The position numbers were made by a program, and so were the translations under genes. Below the pieces are notes generated by a model. The model was not told where the DNA came from. It did no database searches and was given only the letters and a program-made list of their open reading frames with translations. From Volvox africanus (Eukaryota > Chlorophyta > Chlorophyceae > Chlamydomonadales > Volvocaceae): DNA of 64,000 nucleotides. The DNA is taken from assembly GCA_030268105.1 (NCBI GenBank), contig BSDZ01000026.1:314001-378000 (forward strand). Direction: 5' to 3'. Each line of letters opens with the position of its first letter. The first letter of the stretch is position 1. This document shows positions 1-10,310 of the stretch, piece after piece.

Positions 1-741
1 CCATCAATTTTCAATTGTGCCGTCTGTCTATAGACGATTTCCAAGACATGTTGATAGCGAGCCAAATTCAATGCCACGTTTTAGCGTCCATGCTCACCAT
101 AGCTAGTCGATATCATAGATGTCAGTTATAGTTGCTGTCAATATTCATATATCCATCTATTGGTTCATTCATACAATAGATTATCATGCTCTCTCTCTCT
201 AAAACCCTATGTATATGTGTGTGGGTGTATTTATTATATTATATTGTATGCCCACCTTCTGAAAACCTATTCTGAGATCAGAATAGATATGAGCATCTTC
301 ATACTTATTTTTTAATATTTGCATTGAAAATACAAAAAATAATTCAAAGCTTTGGGTAGAACCAGAAAGATAGAGCAAGCCTTGCTGAGACCGTTAGTTG
401 TAACATAAACCATTTAAACACAGTGATATAGTAGTATCAGAAGAAAATACTGCTAAATAAGCCCAGTAGGAGCATGCTTAGAGATTCCTGTACTTTATTT
501 GTAGCTCCTATCTAGATACAGGTAAGAGTATTTTCTTCCAGCATGACGTGGATAGTTTGAATGCATGGATACCAAATGCTAAGATGAAATTTGCTTGGTA
601 TGTATCCCCTGAGACTGTTATTGCTCGGGTGGGCCATTTAATTTCAAGTTATGCATAGCAATAGCAAAATGACAATCGATGCACAATATTTCCTGAGCAA
701 AACGTGTGGGGATGGGACAGCTGCATACCCAGCGCTGCGAA
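1..741. repeat. Host segmental duplication, 5' flank, copy A
   Basis: This AT-rich stretch reappears at 37354-38094 in the same orientation, offset by 37353 bases. I see no differences between the two copies. It precedes the proline-rich tract in both, so it is probably the upstream part of the duplicated host gene. The window edge hides how far the repeat extends to the left. I see no convincing coding exon in it. Confidence 0.9.
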
Positions 742-1751
742 CCCCGCTGTCCCCGCTGTCGCCGCTGTCGCCCCGCTGTCGCCTTTACCCCGCTGTCGCC
801 TTTACCCCGCTGTCGCCTTTACCTCGCTGTCGCCTTTACCTCGCTGTCGCCTTTACCCCGCTGTCGCCTTTACCTCGCAGCCCATCACAACAGAGTCCAC
901 CATCTCGCGCACCTCCTAGCCCATCACCCTCGCCATCACCTACCCCACCATCTCCAACGCTACCCAGCCCACCAACAACAACACTGCCCAAGCCGCCGCC
1001 TTCACCACCGCCACCATTGCGATCACTGTCGCCACTACTGCCGTCAGCATCACCACCACTGCCACTGCCCCCATCACCGCTTCTGCTACCATCGCCACGG
1101 CCAAGGTCACCGCCACCAACACCACCACAGTCATCTCTACCGTCACAACCGCCGTCACCACCACCTCCATCACCACCGCTGCCACTGCCCCCATCACCGC
1201 CGTCACCACCACCGCCATCACCGCAGCTGCCACTGCCCCCATCACCGCCGCCACCACCGCCACAGTCGCCACCACCACCGCCAGGGTCACCTCCACCGCC
1301 ACCACCACTACAGTCACCACCACCGCCATCACCGCAGCTGCCACTGCCACCACCACCGCCGCCACCACCACCAGTACCACCGCCAAGGTCACCGCCGCCA
1401 CCACCACCACAGTCACCACCACCACCACCACCGCCGCTGTCACCATCACCACCACCGCCAAGGTCACCGCCGCCACCACCACCACAGTCACCGCCACCAC
1501 CACCGCCGTCACCACCACCAGTACCACCGCCATGGTCACCACCACCACCACCACAGTCACCACCACCACCACCACCGCCGCTGTCACTATCACCACCACC
1601 ACCAAGGTCACCGCCGCCGCCACCACCACAGTCACCGCCACCACCACCGCCGTCACCACCACCAGTACCACCGCCAAGGTCACCGCCGCCACCACCACCA
1701 CAGTCACCACCACCACTGCCGCCGTCACCACCACCACTACCACCGCCAAGG
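742..1751 (+). pseudogene. Proline-rich (pherophorin-like) host gene copy A, 5' part
   Basis: In the open frame this encodes runs of Ser followed by three to seven Pro, with some Pro-Pro-Gln-Ser and Pro-Pro-Arg-Ser variants. This is the composition of hydroxyproline-rich wall and matrix glycoproteins such as volvocine pherophorins. The frame is open from an ATG at 651, but that ATG lies in the duplicated flank and may not be the real start. The gene is cut at 1751 by a Family I retrotransposon. Removing the element and one copy of the CAAGG duplication restores the frame into 8921. No signal peptide or globular N-terminal domain is visible. The family assignment rests on composition alone, and several frames stay open because the DNA is a CCACCA-type repeat. 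Confidence 0.55.
772..873 (+). repeat. 17-bp minisatellite at the start of proline-rich tract A
   Basis: Six consecutive units of 17 bp (consensus CCGCTGTCGCCTTTACC), read from the CTTTAC landmark at 783, 800, 817, 834, 851 and 868. Copy B has a single unit at about 39820. Six units add 102 bp, a multiple of three, so the downstream proline frame is preserved. Confidence 0.85.
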
Positions 1752-2173
1752 TGTTGTATCCTTAATGCATTTTGGTAATTCATTAAGTATAATAATTATC
1801 TGTTTATTATTTTATGATATAATATATTTAATTATCAGATTAACTGTTTCATGTTCCCATCTAGCATTCGATTTGTGGATTTGGTCTCGGCTGTCGACGA
1901 CCAATACTAACCGATTTCCTGAAACATCCGAACCTGTCGGTTACTCCATAACCTGTATGGAATGGGCCATTTACCGCCTGAATGGTAAATGGTGGAACAT
2001 CTGGTTCCTGGTTCACTGAATCTCCGGTTGTAGTGGTGACCTCTGAAGGTCACGCCCGGTTCGAGGCCTTATGGTCTCTCAAGTACGACCTAGTCGGCGG
2101 CTCTACTTAGTTGGGCTCTGGCACAACAACCGGTATCTTTTGATACCACCCTTCGTGGGTACCATATACAACA
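1752..2173 (+). repeat. Family I 5' LTR
   Basis: A 422-bp LTR with 7-bp terminal inverted repeats TGTTGTA/TACAACA. It contains short stem-loops, for example CCATTTACC/GGTAAATGG near 1969-1994, GTGACC/GGTCAC near 2035, and GGTATC/GATACC near 2131. It should carry the promoter and polyadenylation signals, but none is individually recognisable. Confidence 0.95.
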
Positions 2174-2176
2174 AGC

Positions 2177-2190
2177 TGGTATCGAGACTG
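2177..2190 (+). other. Family I primer binding site
   Basis: TGGTATCGAGACTG lies three bases after the LTR. A TGG-initial site here is the normal tRNA-primed minus-strand start. It resembles the initiator-Met type (TGGTATCAGAGC) with mismatches, so the tRNA identity is an inference. Confidence 0.7.
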
Positions 2191-2320
2191 TTCCTCCCTG
2201 GGACGTCTCGTCAAGTCTTCCGCTGAAATCGTTCAAGCCTTCTCAAGTCTTTCTGTGGTAACTGCTCAAGCCACTCTAACCGCGCAACGCGCTCAAGCCA
2301 CTCAAGCTGCCCTTTTATAA

Positions 2321-2420
2321 ATGGACATCGACCACGATCTTCCTCCTGCCGACATCCCTCTGGACATGGAGACATTGCCTGAGGAGCTGAGCGCCGCCAT
2401 TTTCGCTGCGGCTACCACCG
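2321..2420 (+). CDS. Family I leader protein, exon 1
   Basis: An ATG at 2321 opens a 35-codon frame that, unspliced, stops at TAA 2426-2428. Its C-terminal part (PEELSAAIFAAATTG) resembles Family II leader exon 1 (AEDLGRAVLDAAASG). Both reach the same boundary, a codon split as G|GT followed by an intronic TAA. I read a donor at 2420/2421 (G|GTCTGTAA), leaving phase 1. Joining to 2736 continues the frame into exon 2. The function is unknown; it would form the N-terminus of a spliced Gag. The splice model is inferred. Confidence 0.6.
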
Positions 2421-2735
2421 GTCTGTAATATTCACGAAATTAGTCTAGTGACACTTAGAACCTGCTCTCTGTGAGTTCGGCTGTGCTTTCTGTTAAAGTC
2501 AATCTCTAAGTTAGTCACGGTCAACGTGGCTCGCGACCTAGACAATTCTGCCTTCTCTGTTAGGTAATATCTTCCTGCAACACTGCTTTCTATCTAGAAC
2601 TTGTATTGCAGTTTTGCTGAGGAATCCCTGTAGTTGCGGGTTCGATAGTACCTTCGCATCGAATCCGACGAGGAGTCGACTTCGTGAATTTACTTCGGCT
2701 TCCACTAATACATATATATCTCTATTACTTGAAAG

Positions 2736-2894
2736 GTATTGTGTTTGTTCCAACCGCCGTGAGTGCTTCTGCAGTGTCAACACCTCAGACCCGTCGGAGC
2801 GGCACTTCTGCCCAGTCACTCCGATCCATCGCAAATCAACTTCACGCGCGGACTTCAAAATTTTTGAAGTTTATCGAAGGCATCCAAGCGTTGG
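2736..2894 (+). CDS. Family I leader protein, exon 2
   Basis: This stretch has 53 codons in phase with exon 1, between acceptor GAAAG|GT (2735/2736) and donor TTGG|GTAGGC (2894/2895). The same GTAGGC donor follows exon 2 in Family II. The encoded segment contains SLRSIANQLHARTSKFL, which lines up with the Family II segment LATLIAQTTEIRTQLGNYLL. An intron of 67 nt (2895-2961, acceptor CTGTTAG|GC) then gives a phase-correct junction that reads GFQAYN directly into the gag ATG at 2979. Leader exons and gag therefore form one potential spliced reading frame. Exon 2 similarity between families is low; the splice sites and phases are the stronger evidence. Confidence 0.55.
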
Positions 2895-2978
2895 GTAGGC
2901 CCTGGTCCTTGCCTTTGCTTTGCCTTTCGCCAGAACAGTCACTCGCAGTTCGATCTGTTAGGCTTTCAGGCATACAAT

Positions 2979-4358
2979 ATGCAAGCCTCGAACTTAGCGA
3001 ATGCTGTCTCAGCTCTTGCTGCCAACACCTTTCAGTTTGTTGGCCGGATTGCTGCTAATGCTAGCCAAGCGAATAGGTGGGAATGGCTCTCTAGGTTGAC
3101 ACAGCCACCAAATGCTGCTGTGGCAGGTGGTATCGACCTTCCGAACCAGCCTTCACCTATTCCCAGGCAAGGCGGCACAGCATCCCCTGAGGCACCTACA
3201 TCACCTATTTATGCCCCATCCCCTTTTTATGTTCATGGCCCTGCTGTAGTGTCAAACCATTTGACACCTGGTGCCGTGGATATTCCTGGGATGGCTCCCG
3301 CTGCTGCCGCAACAACTTGTGCTGCTGTTGCGGGCACCTGTTCCAGGCCACCTGGGCCTCCTCATACTGGACATGAGGACGAGGTGATAAAAATAGCGAT
3401 CGCAGTGCCTAAGCTGAATATCCCTATGGATGTAAAGCTTTCTGATTTAGGACGAGTTGCTGCGCCTCTAACACGGGCCTTTGTCCGTAATGTTAGGAAC
3501 TACTTTGCCACAACCCGTGGGGGTCAACAGGACTCTACGCGCCGTCTTTTCTTGGCCACTGCCTTTGAAGGCGCGGCAAGATTATGGCACGATCAATGGA
3601 CTAACGCAAGGGATTCCTAAACATCTGAGGAACTGCTAGAAGCACTGCTTGTCCGTTTTGCACCCCAGGTCCAGTCACGTGACACTGAGGCACGCCTGAA
3701 ATTAAATGCTGGCAAATACCGCATGCGCCCTGGAGAAACTGTCTCTGCCTATCAGAGCCGCTTTGAGGCTCTTGTCACGCCCATTGCGGACCTGTCTGAT
3801 AGTGAGCGTGTGTTTTGGTTTCAGCAGGGCCTCTCATCCGACCTTAGTGGGGACTGTGCAACTGACCTGTCGGGTAAAACCTTTAAGTCATATACAGACT
3901 TGGTTCAGTTCTCCCTGGGAGCTGAACTTAGGTTACTGGCCCGACGGGAATCTGACAAACTGGCCCGTCCCAAAATGAACATGCTGTCGGTACAGGACAT
4001 GGCCTGCGACGACCCTGACGAGGAGACCCCGGCGCCCCCGACCAAAAAACCGCGGGCTGCATCCGTTCGTCCAGGCATCACCGGGCACGAGGATCAGCCC
4101 CGGCAGGTTAAGGGCGCCGGTAAGTCTAAGAGGGGCGGCGGACAGCAGGGGAGGCACTTGGCCCCAAAAGGGGGCCACGTGCAGAAGAAGGGGCCTAAGC
4201 AGAACCTGGCGGAGTATCTAACCACATTCAAATGTACTAGACGGGAGTTCCATTTTCGTAAACAACATGGGATGTGCCTCCGTTGCGGTTCCGACCAACA
4301 TAGGGTCGACTCCTGCCCAATGCTGGGGGCGGAGAAAAACAAGGGTAAGGACCACTAG
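2979..4358 (+). pseudogene. Family I gag, one internal stop
   Basis: This is Gag, the structural protein that packages retroelement RNA. The frame starts at 2979, is interrupted by TAA at 3618-3620, and continues in the same frame to TAG at 4356-4358. The interrupted region matches the capsid-like block of the other elements (WTNAR..., then EELLEALLVRF, then SAYQSRFEALVTPIADL). A Tyr codon in the relatives is the likely ancestor of the stop. The C-terminus is basic (KKPRA, GKSKRGGG) and ends in a CX2CX4HX4C zinc knuckle (CLRCGSDQHRVDSC) for nucleic-acid binding. pol follows in the same frame after the UAG. The internal stop makes this copy defective unless it is suppressed. Confidence 0.85.
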
Positions 4359-7300
4359 GAACTTGCCCAGGCTGGTATAGAGGGATCACCACCTGGGGTC
4401 TTTGCTGTGGGCCAGATGGTAGCAAAGTGCCGTGCAGTACGGGCTCTTTTGCCCTCTGTTTTAAACCAAGTGGAGCAGGTGATAGGGAGACGTTTTTCTT
4501 TTGATGCACGAACTATCCGTGCCGGCTTTGATGGCTTTTGTAATCTGTTTGAGCCTCAAGGTCGCCCCCTATCCTCCGCTAACTTGGGTGGGCATACTAT
4601 CTTGTTCACTCCCTCTTCACTCTGCGAGCTACAGAAGCAATTAGCTCACTTTAGGGCATGCAAACGTCAACACCCTGATACCTCAGCATGCATCTTGCTG
4701 CCTGAGTATGTGTCCCGACGCAACCCTTCTTTTCTGTCGGGAATGCAACGGGTCTTAAGGTTTAATCCAGGGACGGCTCTTTTCCATAGCCTTGATATGG
4801 CAGGTGAGGCCGTTCAGCTCCCTGGAAGCCCATACTCTGTTGACGTCTGGTTTGCTGCTCCTAAACCGGTTCAGGAGGGCTTGCCTGAGACTGAACCCTG
4901 TATTTCAGTTCTCTGCTTGCCTAAAGCTGCTGCCCTGATAGGTGCTGGCGTACCTCTGATCACCATAAGTACGGCAGGTCGTACGTTCACCGCCCTAGCC
5001 GACTCTGGAGCCAGTGATGATTTCATTTCGGCATCAGTGGTTACGCAGCTTGGCCTGAAACCTAGCCCATGCTCCTGGTCAGAAGTTACCCTTGCTGATG
5101 GGGGTAAGCAGGCTATCTTGGGGCAGGTTAATCTTCGTCTATCTGCAGGTCCTCTAAGGTTAAATGTCCGCCCATACGTGTTGCCTGAGCTAACTGACGC
5201 TGCCACGTACATCTTGGGTTCTTCCACGCTAGCACAGTATGGGGCTGTCCTTGACTATGATTCTAAATCTTTGCGCCTGCGCAAGGGGAATCTAGTCTGC
5301 AAGGTACCCTTTACTACTGCCGGACAGCCACCAGATCAGATGACACCTGCGCCTTGCTTTAATTATGCAACCACTGCTATCTGTCAGCACACTGAACCTG
5401 AAGTTGTTGGCAGAAAAGCAGCAGTTCGCATGATTCGCAAGGGGGCCCATGCTTTACTAGTACGGCCCAAGTTGCACCTGAATGCAACTTCTATCCCAGC
5501 TGATGCCACTGACCCTGAGCTTGAGGCCCTGTTACAGGAATATGCAGATATATTCCAGGAGGTCCCTGGTAAGCCTCCAATGCGGCCTGTGGATCACACC
5601 ATACCTTTGGTGCCTGGTGCAGTACCCGTTTCCCGCCCCATGTATCGGCTAAGCCCCTTGGAGCTGGACGAGGTCAAACGACAGGTTACTGAGCTGCTGA
5701 AAAAAGGTATGATACGACCAAGCACATCCCCATACTCCGCCCCTATTCTGTTTGTGGGAAAGAAGGATGGGACTCTGAGAATGTGCATTGACTATAGGGG
5801 GTTAAATGCCGCAACGGTTAAGAACCGTTACCCCCTCCCACGTGTCGATGATCTGCTGGATAAGCTAAAAGATTCTGCATTCTTTAGCTCTATTGACCTC
5901 CAGCAGGGGTATAATCAGATTCGTATAGCAGAATCTGACATCCCTAAAATGGCTTTCCGTATGCCGTTTGGCCATTTTGAATATACCGTCCTTAGTTTCG
6001 GACTGACGAACGCCCCTGCAACGTTCCAAGCCGTCATGGACCGCATCTTCAGGCCATACATCGACAAATTCGTCATCTGTTATCTGGACAATATCCTGGT
6101 GTTTTCAAAGACCCATGAGGAGCACATACAACACCTCCGCCTGGTCTTTGAGGTTCTGCGGCGTGAGCAGCTGTATGCTAAGCGTTCTAAGTGCCACTGG
6201 GCACAACCACAGGTGGAGTATCTGGGGCATATAGTGTCTCAGGGTGGCATACGGATGGACCCCCGGAAAACTGCTGTTGTTCGGGATTGGCCAGTGCCCT
6301 CCAACCTTCAGGAACTGCGTAAGTTTTTGGGCCTGACCAACTACTTTCGTAAGTTCATAGAGCGCTACTCAGTCATTGCTGCACCGCTAACAAACCTCAC
6401 ACGTAAGGGAGCCTTCTCTTCACCTGAGGCCTGGACCCCCGCATGCCAAGAAGCTTTTGATGCTTTGAAGCGTGCTATCTCTGATGATATTATCCTGCAC
6501 TTCCCTGACTACTCATTGCCGTTCCGTGTAGAGGTCATAACTGATGCATCTATACATGGGACGGGGGCAGTTCTGTTGCAGCAGGGACGCCCCATTGCAT
6601 ACAAGAGTAAGAAGTTTTCGGGGGCTGAAACCCGTTATACCACTGGGGAACAGGAATTTCTGGCGGTCCTACATGCCTTGAAGGAATGGCGATGTTACCT
6701 TGAGGGCCGGCCTTTTGCCCTCAAGACTGATCACAAACCCCTTACGTTTCTGCAAGGTGTGCCCTCCCTTAACCGACGCCAGGCCCGCTGGATGGAATAC
6801 CTGGCACGGTTTAACTTTGATTGGGAGTACCTGAGCGGCTCACTTACCATAGTTGATGCTCTCAGTAGGCACCCCTCACTGCATGCAGCCATTCTGGCGG
6901 TAAGCACACGGAGTAGGTCTCAGGCAAAACCTAACTTCGTGCCCTCCGATTTTACCAAGCGCTTGAAACAGGCTTATGCAGCCGACCCGTGGTTCACAAT
7001 TCACAACAACACGGGGCACTTGGTACAGGAGCATGGCTTATGGATCCGATCGGAAGGATCCCACCGTCAGATTGTCGTACCTAACGACGATTCATTACGT
7101 CGTGAACTTCTCTCACGTTTTCATGATGGCCCTCTTGCTGGGCATCCTGGCTGCACACGGTTACTGGAGCTTTTGCGGCGTCAATTCTGGTGGCCCCGCA
7201 TGGCTAAGGATACCGAAAATTATGTCTTATGTTGTGACCTGTGCCAGCACAATAAGGCCCAGTCTGGTAACTCACATGGGCATCTCCAACCTTTTCCTAT

Positions 7301-8429
7301 TCCTGACGCTCCGTGGGAAAGCGTTTCTATGGACTTTATTGTTGCACTGCCCAAAACTGAGGGAGGATACGACGCCGTGCTGGTCCTGGTCGACCGTTTC
7401 ACTAAGATGGTCCACCTGGCCCCCACGACATCATCCTGCACAGCTGAGCAAACGGCCCGTCTATTCTTTGACAATGTGGTACGTTTGCATGGGGTCCCCA
7501 AGTCCGTGGTATCTGACCGCGGCACTCAATTTGCAAGTAAGTTTTGGGGCGCCCTGGGGACTCTGGTAGGAATGCGGGTGAACCTGTCCACCGCCTACCA
7601 CCCCCAATCTGATGGGCAAACAGAGCGTGTTAACCGTGTCCTGGGTGATATGCTCCGTAACTTTGCAGGACGCACCCCTACTGCATGGGATACCTACCTA
7701 ACCGCTGCTGAGTTTGCCATTAATAATGCTACTAACCGGTCCGTTGGTAATAGTCCGTTTTTCCTGAATTATGGTTTTAACCCTGCTTTGCCTGTTTGGC
7801 GGGAATTGGACGTAAATGTCCCAGCTGCAAAAACGTTTGCTAAGTCTTTCGTGTCCCGTCTAACTGACGCTAAAGCTTGCCTGGAAGCTGCACAGCAACG
7901 GGCTATGGACTATTATAACAAGTCCAAAAAGGACGTCACGTTCACTAAGGGCCAGCTGGTTATGTTGAGCACAAAAAACCTTCGTTCCCTGGCTGATGGG
8001 TCTCGCAAATTATTACCGTGCTTTGTGGGGCCTTATCCTGTCGTACGCATGGTAGGGTCGGTGGCTGTAGAGTTACATCTGCCATCTGACCTACGCATTC
8101 ATCCCACATTTCATGTATCTCTCGTACGTCCATATCGGGGTACTCTGCCTGAGGCTAACGATAGCATCCCTCCTGTTACGGAAGCTAATCCCTCTACCTG
8201 GTTATCGGGTAAGCAGACCCTGTATGCTGTCGAACGTATCCTGGATTACCGTGCACGACGTGTTGGCAAGGGCAGGTGTAAGCGTAACATACATGAGTAC
8301 CTGGTTAAGTGGTCTGGGTATTCATCTGAGCACAATAGCTGGGAACCGGCACATAACTTCACCCCTGACATGAAACCCCTGCTTGATGAAGCTAGGCTGC
8401 AGGCACAGTCTAAGGACGGACCTCTCTGA
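4359..8429 (+). CDS. Family I pol polyprotein (PR-RT-RH-IN-chromodomain)
   Basis: The frame is open directly from the gag UAG; the first ATG is at 4407 (1340 codons). Counting from 4407: aspartic protease with DSGAS at about 199-203; reverse transcriptase with the catalytic motif reading YLDN at 559-562 (codon AAT at 6090-6092, normally GAT); RNase H with TDAS and TDHKPL; integrase with HHCC zinc site and DD35E triad; GPY/F module; and a C-terminal chromodomain (YAVERILDYR ... YLVKWSGY ... NSWEP). The product should be cleaved by its own protease. The Asp-to-Asn change removes a metal-binding catalytic Asp, so RT is predicted inactive. The reading frame is otherwise long and clean, consistent with recent loss of function. 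Confidence 0.95.
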   Translation, partial: ELAQAGIEGSPPGVFAVGQMVAKCRAVRALLPSVLNQVEQVIGRRFSFDARTIRAGFDGFCNLFEPQGRPLSSANLGGHTILFTPSSLCELQKQLAHFRACKRQHPDTSACILLPEYVSRRNPSFLSGMQRVLRFNPGTALFHSLDMAGEAVQLPGSPYSVDVWFAAPKPVQEGLPETEPCISVLCLPKAAALIGAGVPLITISTAGRTFTALADSGASDDFISASVVTQLGLKPSPCSWSEVTLADGGKQAILGQVNLRLSAGPLRLNVRPYVLPELTDAATYILGSSTLAQYGAVLDYDSKSLRLRKGNLVCKVPFTTAGQPPDQMTPAPCFNYATTAICQHTEPEVVGRKAAVRMIRKGAHALLVRPKLHLNATSIPADATDPELEALLQEYADIFQEVPGKPPMRPVDHTIPLVPGAVPVSRPMYRLSPLELDEVKRQVTELLKKGMIRPSTSPYSAPILFVGKKDGTLRMCIDYRGLNAATVKNRYPLPRVDDLLDKLKDSAFFSSIDLQQGYNQIRIAESDIPKMAFRMPFGHFEYTVLSFGLTNAPATFQAVMDRIFRPYIDKFVICYLDNILVFSKTHEEHIQHLRLVFEVLRREQLYAKRSKCHWAQPQVEYLGHIVSQGGIRMDPRKTAVVRDWPVPSNLQELRKFLGLTNYFRKFIERYSVIAAPLTNLTRKGAFSSPEAWTPACQEAFDALKRAISDDIILHFPDYSLPFRVEVITDASIHGTGAVLLQQGRPIAYKSKKFSGAETRYTTGEQEFLAVLHALKEWRCYLEGRPFALKTDHKPLTFLQGVPSLNRRQARWMEYLARFNFDWEYLSGSLTIVDALSRHPSLHAAILAVSTRSRSQAKPNFVPSDFTKRLKQAYAADPWFTIHNNTGHLVQEHGLWIRSEGSHRQIVVPNDDSLRRELLSRFHDGPLAGHPGCTRLLELLRRQFWWPRMAKDTENYVLCCDLCQHNKAQSGNSHGHLQPFPIPDAPWESVSMDFIVALPKTEGGYDAVLVLVDRFTKMVHLAPTTSSCTAEQTARLFFDNVVRLHGVPKSVVSDRGTQFASKFWGALGTLVGMRVNLSTAYHPQSDGQTERVNRVLGDMLRNFAGRTPTAWDTYLTAAEFAINNATNRSVGNSPFFLNYGFNPALPVWRELDVNVPAAKTFAKSFVSRLTDAKACLEAAQQRAMDYYNKSKKDVTFTKGQLVMLSTKNLRSLADGSRKLLPCFVGPYPVVRMVGSVAVELHLPSDLRIHPTFHVSLVRPYRGTLPEANDSIPPVTEANPSTWLSGKQTLYAVERILDYRARRVGKGRCKRNIHEYLVKWSGYSSEHNSWEPAHNFTPDMKPLLDEARLQAQSKDGPL

Positions 8430-8484
8430 TGCTGTCCTACCTCAACCTGTCTGCTCTCGTTTCATGCATCGGGACGCTGCATCT

Positions 8485-8494
8485 AGAGGGGGAA
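8485..8494 (+). other. Family I polypurine tract
   Basis: AGAGGGGGAA lies 4 bases upstream of the 3' LTR, the normal plus-strand priming site. No env-like frame fits between the pol stop (8429) and this tract. Confidence 0.85.
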
Positions 8495-8498
8495 CAAT

Positions 8499-8920
8499 TG
8501 TTGTATCCTTAATGCATTTTGGTAATTCATTAAGTATAATAATTATCTGTTTATTATTTTATGATATAATATATTTAATTATCAGATTAACTGTTTCATG
8601 TTCCCATCTAGCATTCGATTTGTGGATTTGGTCTCGGCTGTCGATGACCAATACTAACCGATTTCCTGAAACATCCGAACCTGTCGGTTACTCCATAACC
8701 TGTATGGAATGGGCCATTTACCGCCTGAATGGTAAATGGTGGAACATCTGGTTCCTGGTTCACTGAATCTCCGGTTGTAGTGGTGACTTCTGAAGGTCAC
8801 GCCTGGTTCGAGGCCTTATGGTCTCTCAAGTACGACCTAGTCAGCGGCTCTACTTAATCGGGCTCTGGCACAACAACCGGTATCTTTTGATACCACCCTT
8901 CGTGGGTACCATATACAACA
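8499..8920 (+). repeat. Family I 3' LTR
   Basis: A 422-bp LTR differing from the 5' LTR at 6 sites by eye, all C/T or A/G; four of the six fall in CpG. It is followed by the second CAAGG target copy. Confidence 0.95.
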
Positions 8921-9537
8921 CAAGGTCACCGCCGCCACCACCACCACAGTCACCGCCACCACCACCGCCGTCACCACCGCCGTCACCACCACCGCCATCA
9001 CCGCCGCCACCACCACCACAGTCACCACCACCACTGCCGCCGTCACCACCACCACTACCACCGCCATTGTCAGCATCACCACCACCGCCAAGGTCACCGC
9101 CGCCACCACCACCACAGTCACCACCACCACCACCACCGCCGTCACCACCACCACCGTCAAGGTCACCTCCACCACCACCACAACAGTCACCACCACCACC
9201 ACCGCCAAGGTCACCTCCACCACCAACACCACAGTCACCACCACCACCACCACCGCCGTCACCACCACCACCACCGTCAAGGTCACCGCCGCCACCACCG
9301 CCACAGTCGCCACCACCACCGCCAGGGTCACCGCCGCCGCCAGCACCACCGCCGCCGCCGCCGCCGTCACCTGGAGACAATGAGCCGAGGTGTGGGGATG
9401 TGCTGTTGGGCAGCGAACAGTACATCTACACGGGAGCGAACTGCTACGAGGTTGGTGTATGTTTTATGCAAAGGAAGGAGGGATGGGGGAAATTACCTGG
9501 GGAAACGTGTATGTATCCTATGTCTGCATGTGCGTAA
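8921..9537 (+). pseudogene. Proline-rich host gene copy A, 3' part with Cys-containing tail
   Basis: The proline frame resumes after the element and runs to about 9371. A non-repetitive tail of about 57 residues follows, beginning SPGDNEPRCGDVLLGSEQ and containing five Cys (RCGD, NCYE, VCFM, TCMY, SACA), then TAA at 9535-9537. The same tail occurs in copy B with the same stop, so it is conserved rather than random. The even spacing of Cys suggests a small disulphide-bonded extracellular domain. The stop could be real or lie in an unspliced intron. I do not recognise the tail domain. Confidence 0.55.
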
Positions 9538-10310
9538 TAGTCTCTATATGTCCTGGGTACGGAAAACGGACAGGAGGGCAAGGTGAGGGGGGATGGGATG
9601 AAGATGGTCAGGAGCAGAAATTTTGGGCTCGGAATGGTGTTGGTGTTAGAGACAGACACGAGATCCTGGTCACAAGTTACCCCATTGGACCCCACAATTG
9701 CAGGAGCTATTGTATCAATTGGAGTACGAGAATACTATGGTGTCACCCATTTTACCCTGGGACAGCCCCTCAGAGTGGATGAGAGACTGGATTAGCCGAG
9801 CACGTGCGATCTTCGTGAGCCCGAGGCAGGTCTATCTCCTGGACTGTCTGTCCAATGTGAATGAGAATAGTTCGTTTCGAAACCCTTGGGACAGTCCCTC
9901 TCGGTTCCTGCGAATATGGATATACATGATGTGGCAGACACTTTGGAACCCATTTACTAAGTGAACCATTAGTAAGCAATTGGTAAAAACGTTTGTTGAA
10001 CAACTCGTAAATACCTTTGTAACGATACGAAGTCTAAGGTGCACAAAGTGAATCGTCTAATATACTAAGGGACTTATGGAGCCTTGGTAAGGTTGCAAGA
10101 ACAAGTACTTTGTAAATGTTAATCCAATGTATGAAGCCGATATGAAGCGCTTCCTATGCGGGGTACCAAGTAGTTCGTCAGCTCATCTTCAAAACCATCC
10201 AACCAGGAAACCATGCCGATACATTGTGCTCTGTACGTATATGATAATAAAGCAAGTAACTAACTTGTCAATATCGTCCTCGACAATATATATTATATAT
10301 GTATAATAAT
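9538..10310 (+). repeat. Host duplication 3' flank, copy A
   Basis: Matches 49078-49855 of copy B at roughly 95% by eye, with small indels. In both copies a frame contains a repeated Pro-Trp-Asp-Ser-Pro-Ser motif (PWDSPSEWMRDWI and PWDSPSRFL.IWI) and ends at a matching stop; here that frame runs about 9698-9964. Most differences between copies in this frame change the amino acid, so it may be decayed coding sequence or 3' UTR. The match stops where the LINE tail begins. Confidence 0.6.

Larger units (their letters stand above)
1752..8920 (+). mobile_element. Family I Ty3/gypsy chromovirus, full length
   Basis: The 7169-bp element is bounded by two 422-bp LTRs that begin TGTTGTATCC and end ATATACAACA. 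It is flanked by the 5-bp duplication CAAGG (1747-1751 and 8921-8925). The order is LTR, primer site, leader exons, gag, pol with chromodomain, polypurine tract, LTR. The LTRs differ at 6 positions by eye, all transitions, so insertion was fairly recent. The copy is probably not autonomous: gag carries an internal TAA (3618-3620) and the RT motif reads YLDN instead of YLDD. It sits inside host gene copy A and interrupts it. Confidence 0.95.

Noticed and set aside
836..1783. Long glycine- and valine-rich open frames on the minus strand of the proline tracts (also 8837-9425, 40964-41395)
   Set aside because: A (CCACCR)n repeat keeps most frames open on both strands. These are shadows of the Ser-Pro frame with no independent evidence of coding.
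4871..7569. Open frames antisense or out of frame within pol of the chromoviruses
   Set aside because: They overlap clear enzyme domains and recur only because pol itself is conserved.
8430..8498. An envelope gene after pol
   Set aside because: Only about 55-70 bases separate the pol stop from the polypurine tract in Family I, and similarly little in the other elements. There is no room for env.
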